Shown: piece after piece, positions 51,927 to 59,501 of the stretch
How the letters are laid out: every line of letters begins with the position of its first letter
Numbering within the stretch: position 1 is the first letter of the stretch
DNA from: Actinomycetota bacterium
Lineage (GTDB): Bacteria; Actinomycetota; Actinomycetes; Propionibacteriales; Propionibacteriaceae
NCBI GenBank assembly: GCA_020161015.1
Contig: JAIUOT010000040.1
Coordinates: 1-64,000, forward strand
Reading direction: 5' to 3'
DNA length: 64,000 nt
Made by a program: the position numbers and the translations under genes
The notes under the pieces: model-generated
Database searches by the model: none
What the model saw: only the letters and a program-made list of their open reading frames with translations
Told to the model about the DNA's origin: nothing

Positions 51927-51932
51927 AGCCTA
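51927..51932 (-). promoter_or_regulatory. -10 element (TAGGCT) of dapA overlapping a stop codon
   Basis: TAGGCT on the minus strand begins with the TAG stop of the biotinyl carrier gene and ends 7 nt before the dapA ATG. Confidence 0.55.
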
Positions 51933-52151
51933 AGCGGTCGCGATCACGACCATCGGGTCGCCGTCCCGAACCACGTCCCCGACCTGAACGACGACCTCAC
52001 TCACCGTCCCCGCCACGTCGGCCAGCACCGGGATCTCCATCTTCATCGACTCCAGCACCACCACGGGGTCGGACGCCTGGACCCGCTGGCCCGGCGCGAC
52101 CTCGACGGAAAGGACGTTGGCGACCAGCTCGGCCACGACGACATGACTCAT
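51930..52151 (-). CDS. Small biotinyl/lipoyl carrier protein
   Basis: The 73-residue protein is a complete single biotinyl domain. VANVLSVEVAPGQRVQASDPVVVLESMKMEIPVLADVAGTV contains the biotin-accepting ESMKME motif with the target lysine near residue 37. It resembles the stand-alone biotin carboxyl carrier proteins of actinobacteria. No carboxylase subunit is encoded nearby, so it must serve an enzyme encoded elsewhere, or act as an orphan carrier. ATG 52151 is preceded by TACCAT at 8 nt; a longer open frame upstream is not needed. Confidence 0.88.
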   Translation of the reverse strand: MSHVVVAELVANVLSVEVAPGQRVQASDPVVVLESMKMEIPVLADVAGTVSEVVVQVGDVVRDGDPMVVIATA

Positions 52152-52159
52152 GGGACGCA

Positions 52160-52165
52160 ATGGTA
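52160..52165 (-). promoter_or_regulatory. -10 element (TACCAT) of the biotinyl carrier gene
   Basis: TACCAT ends 8 nt before the ATG at 52151. Confidence 0.5.
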
Positions 52166-52263
52166 GGGGCACACCCGCCCGGCGGCGCGCTGCCCGGGTG
52201 GTGGCGGCCCCGCCACGCCGTCCCGGCGTGCCGGAGTTGCTGACGCGGTGAGAAGGGGCGTCG

Positions 52264-52269
52264 TAGGCT
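52264..52269 (+). promoter_or_regulatory. -10 element (TAGGCT) of the O-methyltransferase gene
   Basis: TAGGCT ends 7 nt before GTG 52277. Confidence 0.55.
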
Positions 52270-52276
52270 GGCCTCC

Positions 52277-52936
52277 GTGAACCCAGCACCCAAAGGCGCC
52301 GCCCGCGCCGCCTCGCCGTCGGCCTCCCTCGCCTACGCGGAAGCCTTCGCCGACGAACCGGAGGGCTCGGCGCTCGCCCGCCGGCGCGCCGAGGAACTGG
52401 GCCTCGAGGCGATCAGCGCCGGCGTGGGCTCCGCGCTCACCCTGCTGGCGAAGGTCGTCGGCGCGCGGGCCGTGGCCGAGATCGGCACGGGGACCGGCGT
52501 CGCCGCCCTCGCGCTGCTCGCCGGGATGGTGCCCGACGGCGTGCTGACCAGCATCGACGCCGAGGCCGAGCACCAGCTCGCCGCCCGCGAGGTGCTCACC
52601 GCGGAGGGCATCCCCAGCCGCCGCGTGCGGCTCATCGCCGGGCAGGCCCTCAGCGTGCTGCCCAAACTGACCGACGGCGCCTACGACATCGTCTTCATCG
52701 ACGGCGACCCGCTGGAGTACGTCGAGTACGTCGCGCAGGCCCAGCGCCTGCTGCGCTCCGGCGGCCTGCTCGCGGTGCACCACGCGCTGTGGCGGGGCCT
52801 GGTCGCCGACGAGCGCAACGACGAGGACGAGCCCCTGATCATCCGCGAGGCCCTCGAGGTCGTCCTGGGCGACGAGGCCTTCACCCCGGCGCTGCTGCCG
52901 CTCGGCGACGGCCTGCTGGTGGCCGTCAGGGCCTGA
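52277..52936 (+). CDS. SAM-dependent O-methyltransferase (COMT-like)
   Basis: The 219-residue enzyme has the class I methyltransferase fold of the catechol/CoA O-methyltransferase group. AVAEIGTGTGVAALALLAGM is motif I, LTSIDAEAEHQLAAREVL binds SAM, and DIVFIDGDPLEYVEY carries the metal-binding Asp. It ends LLPLGDGLLVAVRA. Actinobacterial homologues lie next to sigE (as Rv1220c does), but no sigma factor is present here. The substrate is unknown. Confidence 0.92.
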   Translation: MNPAPKGAARAASPSASLAYAEAFADEPEGSALARRRAEELGLEAISAGVGSALTLLAKVVGARAVAEIGTGTGVAALALLAGMVPDGVLTSIDAEAEHQLAAREVLTAEGIPSRRVRLIAGQALSVLPKLTDGAYDIVFIDGDPLEYVEYVAQAQRLLRSGGLLAVHHALWRGLVADERNDEDEPLIIREALEVVLGDEAFTPALLPLGDGLLVAVRA

Positions 52937-54263
52937 CGCCGTCGCACGCGGCGAGCGGGACGGCGGCGTCACCGCTGGACGCACGGTGCGCGGCCGTGGG
53001 CGCGTCCTCAGCGGCGCGCACGTCGGCGGTCCGGACACGCAGCGCGAGCGTCCCGCAGGCCAGCAGCGACACCGCCACGGCGGACACGAACGTCGCCGGC
53101 AGCCCGGCCACCTCGGCCACCAGGCCGCCGAGCACGGCGCCCACCGGCATCAGGCCGTAGGAGAGGGTGCGGCTCGCACCACCGACCCGTCCCAGCAGCG
53201 GCCCGGGCACCAGCCGCTGCCGCAACGACATCGACACGACGTTGCCGATCGTGTTGGTGACACCGACGGCGGTCACGGCCACGGCCACCGCCCACGCGTC
53301 CGGCCAGGCGAGCGGCACCAGCATCAGCACCACGCTGGCGGTGAGCATGGACATCAGGGTGGGCACCTCCCCCAGCCGGTCGCGGACGCGCTCGGCCACG
53401 AGTGACCCGGCGACCGCCCCGAGGGCGAAGCCCAGCATCACCAGCGGGTACTGGGCTGGCGTCAGCCCCATCGCGGAGCCGGGGCCGACGGCCCACAGCA
53501 CGAACACCGCGAAGTAGGCCGTGCTGGCCATGTTCAGCACGCTGGAGGCGATCACCAGCGGACGCAGCACCCGGTGGCGCACGAGGAACGCGAGGCCCTC
53601 GCGCACCTCGCGGAGAGCGTGAGGACGCCGTCCGTCGGGCGCCACTCTGCGGAAGTCGCCCCGCAGGCCGACGGCCAGCACCGTGGCGGCGAGCGCGGCG
53701 AGGCCGGCGGACGCACCGAAGCCGATCCCCGCACCCAGGACGACCAGGGCGCCGGCCAGGGGCGCGCCGAGGAAGGCGTTCGCGACCTGCTGGACGCCCA
53801 GCACCCGCCCGTTGGCCGCCGGGAGCCGGTCGGCGGGCACGAGGTCGGGGACGATCGAGGTGGCGCCGAGGTCGGCGAACACCTCCGTCACGCCGTAGAC
53901 CAGCACCACCCCCACCAGCAGCGGCATGGTGAGCGCTCCGGCAAAGCCGAGCCCGGCCCCCGCCGCCAGCACGAGCGCCCGCGCGCCCAGCGCGACCACC
54001 TGCGCCCGCCGGCGGTCGACGCGGTCGACGACCACGCCGGCGGCGACGCCGAGGAGCAGCCAGGGCAGCCAGGCCGCGGCCGACAGCAGCGACACCTGGG
54101 CAGGCGACGTCGTCAGCGAGAGCGCCACCAGGGGCGCCAGGGTGACGAGCACGCCGTCCCCGAGGTTGGCCAGGCCGGTCGAGGCGAGCTGGGTGGCGAA
54201 CGGACGGCCCAGGGGCGCCTTCGCCGCGACGGCCCCACGGCGGGGTCTCACGGTGGCGGACAC
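52926..54263 (-). CDS. MFS transporter (drug efflux type, MFS_3/enterobactin exporter-like)
   Basis: The 445-residue protein shows about twelve hydrophobic segments. It has the N-domain motif ALTTSPAQVSLLSAAAWLPWLLLGVAAGVVVDRVDRRRAQVV, including the motif A variant GVVVDRVDRRR. This group includes exporters such as EntS and macrolide pumps. GTG 54263 is chosen because AGGAGG lies 8 nt upstream; GTG 54272 is too close to it. It is divergent from an ArsR-type regulator gene across a tandem-repeat operator, which suggests substrate-induced export. Its end overlaps the O-methyltransferase gene's end by 11 bp. Confidence 0.9.
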   Translation of the reverse strand: MSATVRPRRGAVAAKAPLGRPFATQLASTGLANLGDGVLVTLAPLVALSLTTSPAQVSLLSAAAWLPWLLLGVAAGVVVDRVDRRRAQVVALGARALVLAAGAGLGFAGALTMPLLVGVVLVYGVTEVFADLGATSIVPDLVPADRLPAANGRVLGVQQVANAFLGAPLAGALVVLGAGIGFGASAGLAALAATVLAVGLRGDFRRVAPDGRRPHALREVREGLAFLVRHRVLRPLVIASSVLNMASTAYFAVFVLWAVGPGSAMGLTPAQYPLVMLGFALGAVAGSLVAERVRDRLGEVPTLMSMLTASVVLMLVPLAWPDAWAVAVAVTAVGVTNTIGNVVSMSLRQRLVPGPLLGRVGGASRTLSYGLMPVGAVLGGLVAEVAGLPATFVSAVAVSLLACGTLALRVRTADVRAAEDAPTAAHRASSGDAAVPLAACDGVRP

Positions 54264-54271
54264 GGCGGGCA

Positions 54272-54277
54272 CCTCCT
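54272..54277 (-). promoter_or_regulatory. Ribosome binding site of the MFS gene
   Basis: AGGAGG on the minus strand lies 8 nt before GTG 54263. It also overlaps the plus-strand TAGGAT -10 candidate at 54277-54282 by one base. Confidence 0.6.
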
Positions 54278-54288
54278 AGGATGAGTCG

Positions 54289-54334
54289 TGCAGAGAAACC
54301 TCTGCAAAGAAATCTATGCAAAGGTATCTCTGCA
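54289..54334. promoter_or_regulatory. Tandem 14-bp operator between MFS and ArsR-type genes
   Basis: Three consecutive 14-bp units start at 54289, 54303 and 54317, each beginning TGCA (TGCAGAGAAACCTC, TGCAAAGAAATCTA, TGCAAAGGTATCTC). A fourth TGCA follows. Neighbouring units also form inverted repeats: TGCAGAG-AAAC-CTCTGCA at 54289-54306 is perfect. It covers the expected transcription start of the regulator, whose -10 is TAGGAT at 54277-54282, and the MFS promoter region. Confidence 0.7.
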
Positions 54335-54335
54335 T

Positions 54336-54956
54336 ATGACGGACGGCAAGCCCCCGACCGCGACCGGCCCGCTGGAGGGCCCCCGCGGACGCTTCGCCGC
54401 GGTCGGCCAGGAGTCGGTGAACCCCACCGCACTGAAGGCGTTCGCGCACCCGCTGCGGATGGCCCTGTACGCCGAGCTCCAGCGACGTGGCTCTGCGACG
54501 GCCAGCCAGCTGGCCCGGGCCCTGGAGGAGAGCAGCGGCCAGACCAGCTACCACCTCCGCCAGCTCGAGCGGCACGGCTTCGTCGAAGACGACCCGGCGC
54601 ACACCGGCGGACGCGAGCGCTGGTGGCGGGCCGTGGGCTTCGCCATGACCGAGCCCGCCCTGCTGCGCGACCCGGCCACCTCGGGGGCGGTGCGGGCGGT
54701 GGTCCGGCAGGTGATCGCCGAGCGGGCGGCCGCCCTGACGGCCTGGTTCAACGCCTACGACCCCGACCAGGCCGACGACGGCCTGCTGAGTTCCTCCACG
54801 CTCGCCCTCACCCCCGCGGAGGCCGAGACGATGACCACCGAGCTGAACGCGGTGCTGGAGCGTCACGCCGCCGCGGTCCGCGGCCGCGACGTGCCTGAGG
54901 GCGCGCGCCGCTTCCGCGTCCACGTCGACGTCTTCCCGCTCGCCGGCACCGACTGA
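54336..54956 (+). CDS. ArsR/helix-turn-helix transcriptional regulator
   Basis: The 206-residue protein has a winged helix-turn-helix near residues 28-90: NPTALKAFAHPLRMALYAELQRRGSATASQLARALEESSGQTSYHLRQLERHGFVED. This is the ArsR-like HTH_20 type. A C-terminal helical domain of about 110 residues follows, with no Cys cluster typical of metal sensors. It probably represses itself and the divergent MFS gene by binding the tandem operator that ends at its start codon, and is released by the pump's substrate. ATG 54336 is used; upstream starts would lie inside the operator. Confidence 0.88.
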   Translation: MTDGKPPTATGPLEGPRGRFAAVGQESVNPTALKAFAHPLRMALYAELQRRGSATASQLARALEESSGQTSYHLRQLERHGFVEDDPAHTGGRERWWRAVGFAMTEPALLRDPATSGAVRAVVRQVIAERAAALTAWFNAYDPDQADDGLLSSSTLALTPAEAETMTTELNAVLERHAAAVRGRDVPEGARRFRVHVDVFPLAGTD

Positions 54957-54968
54957 CCCCGACGCCGA

Positions 54969-54991
54969 GCGGGGACGGTCCCCGTCCCCGC
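54969..54991. terminator. Terminator between convergent regulator and glgC
   Basis: GCGGGGACGG (54969-54978) pairs perfectly with CCGTCCCCGC (54982-54991) over a 3-nt loop, 12 nt after the regulator's stop. Confidence 0.75.
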
Positions 54992-55052
54992 CGGCCGGCG
55001 GGAGTCAGGAACCGTCCCCGTTCTCGTGCGTCGTCCGGGCGGACGGCGGGGC

Positions 55053-56279
55053 TCACCAGTTGCCGGGAACCTCCGCCGACTTGGCGACCACGGTGATGCC
55101 GTCCTCGACGTGGAAGCCGCGGGCCTTGTCGTGCTCGGGGTTCACGCCGATCTCGACGCCGTCGGGAACCACGACGTTCTTGTCGAGGATCGCGCGCCGG
55201 ACGACAGCGTTGCGGCCGATGCGGCAGCCGGAGAAGATCACCGACTCCTCGATCTTGGCCCACTTGTCGACCATCACGTTGGGCGAGAGCACCGAACGGT
55301 CCACGTCGCCGCCGGAGATGATGCAGCCCGAGCCCACGATGGAGTCCTCCGCCGTGCCCCGCAGGGTGAACTTGGCGCCCGGCAGCTGCGCCTGCGACGT
55401 CCAGATCGGCCACTTGCGGTTGTACAGGTTGAAGTCGGGCTCGACCGACACCAGGTCCATGTGCGCGGCGTGGTAGGCCTCGATGGTGCCCACGTCCCGC
55501 CAGTAGTTGCGGTCCTTCTCCGTGGAGCCGGGGACGTTGTTCTTGGTGAAGTCGTACACCTGGGCCGCTCCTTGGGAGACGAAGCCGGGGATGATGTTGC
55601 CCCCCATGTCGTGCCGGGAGTCGGCGCTGGCGGCGTCGTCGTTGAGCGCCTCGACGAAGGCCTTCCGGCTGAACACGTAGTTGCCCATCGACGCGAACGA
55701 CTCGTCGGGGCTGTCGGGCAGGCCGGGCGGGTCGGCGGGCTTCTCGAGGAAGGCGTTGATCCGGCCGTCCGGAGCGGCGTCGATGATGCCGAAGGCGCTC
55801 GCCTCCCTCCTGGGGACCCGGATGCCGGCGATGGTGGCGTCCATCCCGGACTCGATGTGGGCGTTCACCATGTCCTCGACGTTCATCCGGTAGATGTTGT
55901 CGGCGCCGAAGACGACCACGTAGTCGGGATCCTCGTCGTTGATCAGGTTCATCGACTGGTAGATCGCGTCGGCGCTGCCCTGGTACCACTGCTTGCCCGT
56001 GCGCTGCTGTGCGGGAACGGACGTCACGTAGCTGCCGAGAAGGACCGACATGCGCCAGGTGACGGAGATGTGCCGGTCGAGGGAGTGGGACTTGTACTGC
56101 GTGAGCACGCAGATCTTGGTCAGGTCGGAGTTCACCAGGTTCGACAGCACGAAGTCGATGAGCCGGTAGGTGCCTCCGAAGGGAACCGCGGGCTTGGCCC
56201 GGTCCGCCGTCAACGGCATGAGTCGCTTGCCCTCGCCGCCGGCGAGGACGATCGACAACACATTCGGTCCGCTAGTCAT
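55053..56279 (-). CDS. glgC: Glucose-1-phosphate adenylyltransferase
   Basis: The 408-residue enzyme makes ADP-glucose from ATP and glucose-1-phosphate, the activated donor for glycogen. It shows the nucleotide-binding [26 protein letters not shown], the glucose-1-phosphate site near [13 protein letters not shown] and [12 protein letters not shown], and the C-terminal left-handed beta-helix ([22 protein letters not shown]). Length matches GlgC. It is divergent from glgA, the next enzyme, across 138 bp. A TAGGTT box lies 6 nt before the ATG. Confidence 0.96.
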   Translation of the reverse strand: MTSGPNVLSIVLAGGEGKRLMPLTADRAKPAVPFGGTYRLIDFVLSNLVNSDLTKICVLTQYKSHSLDRHISVTWRMSVLLGSYVTSVPAQQRTGKQWYQGSADAIYQSMNLINDEDPDYVVVFGADNIYRMNVEDMVNAHIESGMDATIAGIRVPRREASAFGIIDAAPDGRINAFLEKPADPPGLPDSPDESFASMGNYVFSRKAFVEALNDDAASADSRHDMGGNIIPGFVSQGAAQVYDFTKNNVPGSTEKDRNYWRDVGTIEAYHAAHMDLVSVEPDFNLYNRKWPIWTSQAQLPGAKFTLRGTAEDSIVGSGCIISGGDVDRSVLSPNVMVDKWAKIEESVIFSGCRIGRNAVVRRAILDKNVVVPDGVEIGVNPEHDKARGFHVEDGITVVAKSAEVPGNW

Positions 56280-56285
56280 GCTCAG

Positions 56286-56291
56286 AACCTA
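56286..56291 (-). promoter_or_regulatory. -10 element (TAGGTT) of glgC
   Basis: TAGGTT ends 6 nt before the ATG at 56279. Confidence 0.55.
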
Positions 56292-56405
56292 AGGCGTCGC
56301 GTCGCGGCCCACAAGGAAACCCGAGAATTGCCGAGCGGGATCTGGACCCGTGCTTGCGAGCGGGTGGAACCCGCCCAACCGGCGACGCCGCAGGGGGTTG
56401 TGTGA

Positions 56406-56411
56406 CACGAT
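56406..56411 (+). promoter_or_regulatory. -10-like element (CACGAT) of glgA
   Basis: CACGAT ends 6 nt before ATG 56418. Confidence 0.4.
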
Positions 56412-56417
56412 CGCGCT

Positions 56418-57611
56418 ATGGCGCTTCGAGTCTCGATCCTCACCCGGGAGTACCCTCCCCACATCTACGGCGGAGCCGGCGTCCACGTCGGCCAGCTGGT
56501 GCCCCAACTGCGCAAGTTCACCGAGTCCGTCGAGGTCCAGTGCATGGGCGAGCCGCGTGACGGCGCCACCGCCCACGCCGAGGACTTCCCGCCGGGGGCC
56601 AACGCCGCCCTCCGGGTGCTGGGGGCGGACATCTCCATGGCGAACGCGATCGGCGACGTGGATGTCATCCACTCCCACACCTGGTACGCGAACTTCGCCG
56701 GCCTGATCGGCTCGAAGTTCCGTGACGTGCCGCACGTCGTCACGTCCCACTCCCTCGAACCCCACCGCCCGTGGAAGGCCGAGCAGCTCGGCGGCGGCTA
56801 CCGCGTGTCGTCGTGGGCGGAGAAGACCTCGTTCGTCGACGCCGCAGCGGTGATCTCGGTGAGCGCCGGCATGCGCGCGGACGTGCTCGAGTCGTACTCC
56901 GACCTCGACCCCGAGCGCGTGTACGTGGTGAAGAACGGGATCGACCCCGAGGAGTTCAAGCCCGACTTCGACACGGACGTGGTCGACTCCCTCGGCGTCG
57001 ACCGTGACCGTCCGCTGGTGGTCTTCGTGGGACGCATCACCCGGCAGAAGGGCCTGGTGCACCTGGTGCGCGCGGCCCAGCAGTTCGACCCGGACACGCA
57101 ACTGTTGCTGCTGGCCGGCGCCCCGGACACCCCGGAGATCGCGGCCGAGTTCGACACGGCCTTCGCCGAGCTCAGCAAGGTGCGCGGCAACGTGAAGTGG
57201 GTGCAGGAGATGCTGCCGCGGGCCTCCGTCCGCCAGGTGCTCACGCACGCCACCGTGTTCGCCTGCCCGTCGGTCTACGAGCCGCTCGGCATCGTGAACC
57301 TCGAGGCGATGGCCTGCGAGACCGCCGTCGTCGCCTCGGCCGTCGGTGGCATCCCCGAGGTCGTCGTGGACGGGGAGACCGGCATCCTGGTCCCCTACGA
57401 CCCCAAGCAGGCCGGCGACCCGGCCTTCGTGTCGGCCTTCGAGGCCGGCTTCGCCGAGCAGGTGAACCGGATCACCCGTGACCCGGCGCTGGCGGAGCGC
57501 TTCGGCAAGGCCGGCCGCCGCCGCTGCATCGACGAGTTCTCGTGGGAGAAGATCGCCCAGGAGACCGTCGCGGTGTACGAGAAGGCCATCGCCTACCACC
57601 AGTCGCGCTGA
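56418..57611 (+). CDS. glgA: Glycogen synthase, actinobacterial GT4 type (GlgA/GlgM)
   Basis: The 397-residue GT4 glycosyltransferase transfers glucose from ADP-glucose. It shows REYPPHIYGGAGVHVGQLVPQL at the N-terminus, HSHTWYANFAGLIG, the donor-site arginine/lysine region VVFVGRITRQKGLVHLV, and the E-x7-E motif CPSVYEPLGIVNLEAMAC. In mycobacteria the close relative (GlgM) makes maltose-1-phosphate; which product is formed here is not visible. It is paired head-to-head with glgC. Confidence 0.94.
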   Translation: MALRVSILTREYPPHIYGGAGVHVGQLVPQLRKFTESVEVQCMGEPRDGATAHAEDFPPGANAALRVLGADISMANAIGDVDVIHSHTWYANFAGLIGSKFRDVPHVVTSHSLEPHRPWKAEQLGGGYRVSSWAEKTSFVDAAAVISVSAGMRADVLESYSDLDPERVYVVKNGIDPEEFKPDFDTDVVDSLGVDRDRPLVVFVGRITRQKGLVHLVRAAQQFDPDTQLLLLAGAPDTPEIAAEFDTAFAELSKVRGNVKWVQEMLPRASVRQVLTHATVFACPSVYEPLGIVNLEAMACETAVVASAVGGIPEVVVDGETGILVPYDPKQAGDPAFVSAFEAGFAEQVNRITRDPALAERFGKAGRRRCIDEFSWEKIAQETVAVYEKAIAYHQSR

Positions 57612-57622
57612 CGCGGAACGGA

Positions 57623-57656
57623 ACGAGGGCCCCGGGGATCTTCCCGGGGCCCTCGT
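57623..57656. terminator. Perfect 14-bp terminator between glgA and DUF3117 genes
   Basis: ACGAGGGCCCCGGG (57623-57636) pairs perfectly with 57643-57656 around a 6-nt loop. It lies between convergent genes and may serve both. Confidence 0.85.
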
Positions 57657-57670
57657 ACTGCGTTGTCTTC

Positions 57671-57841
57671 TCAGGCGACGACGACGCCCTCCAGGGCGGC
57701 CTTCAGCTCTGCGGCCTCGGTGGCGTTCATCTCGATGACCAGGCGTCCTCCACCCTCGGCAGGGATCCGCATGGCGATCACGCGACCCTCCTTGGCCACC
57801 TCGATCGGCCCGTCACCGGTCCGCGGTTTCATCGCTGCCAT
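57671..57841 (-). CDS. DUF3117 protein
   Basis: This 56-residue protein begins MAAMKPRTGDGPIEVAKEGR and ends RLVIEMNATEAAELKAALEGVV, matching the small actinobacterial DUF3117 family in length and sequence. Function is unknown. The in-frame ATG at 57841 is preceded by GAGGT. A longer open frame upstream overlaps the next gene and is not used. Confidence 0.92.
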   Translation of the reverse strand: MAAMKPRTGDGPIEVAKEGRVIAMRIPAEGGGRLVIEMNATEAAELKAALEGVVVA

Positions 57842-57969
57842 CGCATACCTCAATTTCTGGCTGGTTGTGGATCCAACTCTCCCATTATTCCATCCCGCGC
57901 AGACGGGCGGGGCCACGTGCCGGGCGCGCCCCCGGGGTGGCCCTGAACAGGAGTAGGGGCCCGCGCCGG

Positions 57970-58227
57970 TCAGGCGTCCTGGTGGTCCCTGGCGTCGAGC
58001 TGGCGGGCGAGCCGGTCCAGCAGCTCGTCCACCTGCTGCATCGAGTACCCCCGGGTGACGACGCCGAACCGCAGCCCGCGCAGGTCGTCGCCGCTCAGCT
58101 CGCCCTCGGGGACGTGCGGACGCGGGGTGTCGGTGACCGTGGCCGGGAACTCGCCCAGCCGGCCGGTCGACGCGACCGCTGCCAGGCCGAGGATCGCGAC
58201 GGCGATCATCCACAGCACCCATTCCAT
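57970..58227 (-). CDS. Membrane-anchored DivIVA-domain small protein
   Basis: The 85-residue protein has an N-terminal membrane helix (MEWVLWMIAVAILGLAAVAS). After a proline-rich spacer it has a short DivIVA N-terminal-like motif: GLRFGVVTRGYSMQQVDELLDRLARQLDAR, with the F....RGY...QVD signature. It may bind curved membrane or the Wag31/DivIVA polar scaffold. It is encoded next to the LOG-family gene, 32 bp after it. TAGAGT lies 7 nt before the ATG. Confidence 0.85.
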   Translation of the reverse strand: MEWVLWMIAVAILGLAAVASTGRLGEFPATVTDTPRPHVPEGELSGDDLRGLRFGVVTRGYSMQQVDELLDRLARQLDARDHQDA

Positions 58228-58234
58228 GGCCGGA

Positions 58235-58240
58235 ACTCTA
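58235..58240 (-). promoter_or_regulatory. -10 element (TAGAGT) of the DivIVA-like gene
   Basis: TAGAGT ends 7 nt before the ATG at 58227. Confidence 0.55.
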
Positions 58241-58259
58241 CCCAGTGCCGCGACCGCGG

Positions 58260-59018
58260 TCAGGACATCTGGCGGGCGGCCGAGGGACGCGGCTGCGGGC
58301 CCGGGCCGGTGGCCAGCGCGACGGCCTCCCGGGGGTCGTCGGTGAGCTGGAGCAGGGAGAGGTCAGCGGAGGCGATGTACTCACCGGCCAGCACCCCGTC
58401 CTCGAGCCAGTCCAGCAGGGGCGTCCAGAAGGCGCGGCCGAACAGGACGATCGGGAACGAGGTCACCTTCCGGGTCTGCACGAGGGTGAGCGCCTCGAAC
58501 ACCTCGTCGAAGGTTCCGAAGCCGCCCGGCATCACGACGAAGCCCTGCGAGTACTTCAGGAACATCACCTTGCGGGCGAAGAAGTAGCGGAAGTTGATGC
58601 CGAGCGAGACGTACTTGTTCAGCGCCTGCTCGAACGGCAGCTCGATGCCGAGCCCGACCGACACCCCGCCGGCCTCCAGCGCACCCTTGTTGGCCGCCTC
58701 CATGATCCCCGGCCCGCCGCCGGTGATCGTCGCGTAGCCCGCCTGGGCCAGCCCTCGGCCGATCTCCACGGCCGCGGCGTACATCGGGTCGCGGCGTGGC
58801 GTCCGCGCCGAGCCGAACACCCCGATGCCGGGGCCGAGCTCGGCCAGCGTCCCGAAGCCCTCCACGAACTCCGCCTGGATCCTCAGCACGCGCCACGGGT
58901 CGGAGTGCACCCACTCGCCGTCGCCCTTGCTGGACAGCAGTCGCTGGTCGGTGGTGGTGGGGAGGACCTGGTCGTGACGCCGGATCACCGGCCCCTGGGT
59001 GCGCGCCTGTTTGCTCAC
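58260..59018 (-). CDS. LOG family nucleotide 5'-monophosphate nucleosidase (TIGR00730)
   Basis: The 252-residue Rossmann-fold protein has the LOG/TIGR00730 signatures GIGVFGSARTP, TGGGPGIMEAANKGA and VVMPGGFGTFDEVFEALTL (PGGxGTxxE). Family members hydrolyse cytokinin riboside monophosphates or other nucleoside monophosphates. GTG 59018 is used because TAGATT lies 7 nt upstream; earlier in-frame starts would precede the promoter. Confidence 0.93.
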   Translation of the reverse strand: MSKQARTQGPVIRRHDQVLPTTTDQRLLSSKGDGEWVHSDPWRVLRIQAEFVEGFGTLAELGPGIGVFGSARTPRRDPMYAAAVEIGRGLAQAGYATITGGGPGIMEAANKGALEAGGVSVGLGIELPFEQALNKYVSLGINFRYFFARKVMFLKYSQGFVVMPGGFGTFDEVFEALTLVQTRKVTSFPIVLFGRAFWTPLLDWLEDGVLAGEYIASADLSLLQLTDDPREAVALATGPGPQPRPSAARQMS

Positions 59019-59025
59019 AGCGGCC

Positions 59026-59031
59026 AATCTA
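59026..59031 (-). promoter_or_regulatory. -10 element (TAGATT) of the LOG family gene
   Basis: TAGATT ends 7 nt before the GTG at 59018. Confidence 0.6.
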
Positions 59032-59082
59032 TGCCCGGCGCGGGCCCTCCGTCGGGGACGCCGCCGCACCCGGCCCGGGCGC

Positions 59083-59088
59083 TAGGGT
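59083..59088 (+). promoter_or_regulatory. -10 element (TAGGGT) of the YchJ-like gene
   Basis: TAGGGT ends 6 nt before GTG 59095. Confidence 0.6.
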
Positions 59089-59094
59089 CGGGGG

Positions 59095-59451
59095 GTGCCC
59101 GACTGCCCGTGCGGATCCGGATCCGCCCTCGACGCCTGCTGCGGCCCGGTGCTCAGCGGGGAGCGCGTGGCCGGCAGCCCCGAAGAGCTGATGCGCTCCC
59201 GCTACACCGCCTTCGCCGTCGGGGACGCCGACCACCTGCTGCGCACCTGGCACCCCCGGACGCGGCCCGCGCGGCTGACCCTCGACCCGGAGCTCACCTG
59301 GCTGTCCCTCCAGGTGGTGGCCGCCGGCGGCGACACGGTCGAGTTCATCGCGCGCTACCGCGGTCCGACCGGACGCGGCTTCCAGCGCGAGGTGTCGCGG
59401 TTCGCGCAGCGCGCCGGCCGCTGGTTCTACGTCGACGGCACCGCGTCCTGA
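59095..59451 (+). CDS. YchJ/UPF0225 family SEC-C zinc protein
   Basis: The 118-residue protein begins with a SEC-C-like zinc motif (CPCGSGSALDACCGPVL). It then has the YchJ core GSPEELMRSRYTAFAVGDADHLLRTWHP and EFIARYRGPTGRGFQREVSRFAQRAGRWFYVDG, an NTF2-like fold. The YchJ family has unknown function. GTG 59095 is fixed by TAGGGT 6 nt upstream. Confidence 0.92.
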   Translation: MPDCPCGSGSALDACCGPVLSGERVAGSPEELMRSRYTAFAVGDADHLLRTWHPRTRPARLTLDPELTWLSLQVVAAGGDTVEFIARYRGPTGRGFQREVSRFAQRAGRWFYVDGTAS

Positions 59452-59488
59452 GCGGTCGTCCCCTCCGCCGCACGGGGGCCGGCGCAGC

Positions 59489-59494
59489 TACCAT
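59489..59494 (+). promoter_or_regulatory. -10 element (TACCAT) of the 108-residue membrane protein gene
   Basis: TACCAT ends 7 nt before ATG 59502. Confidence 0.55.
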
Positions 59495-59501
59495 CTGCGG
59501 T

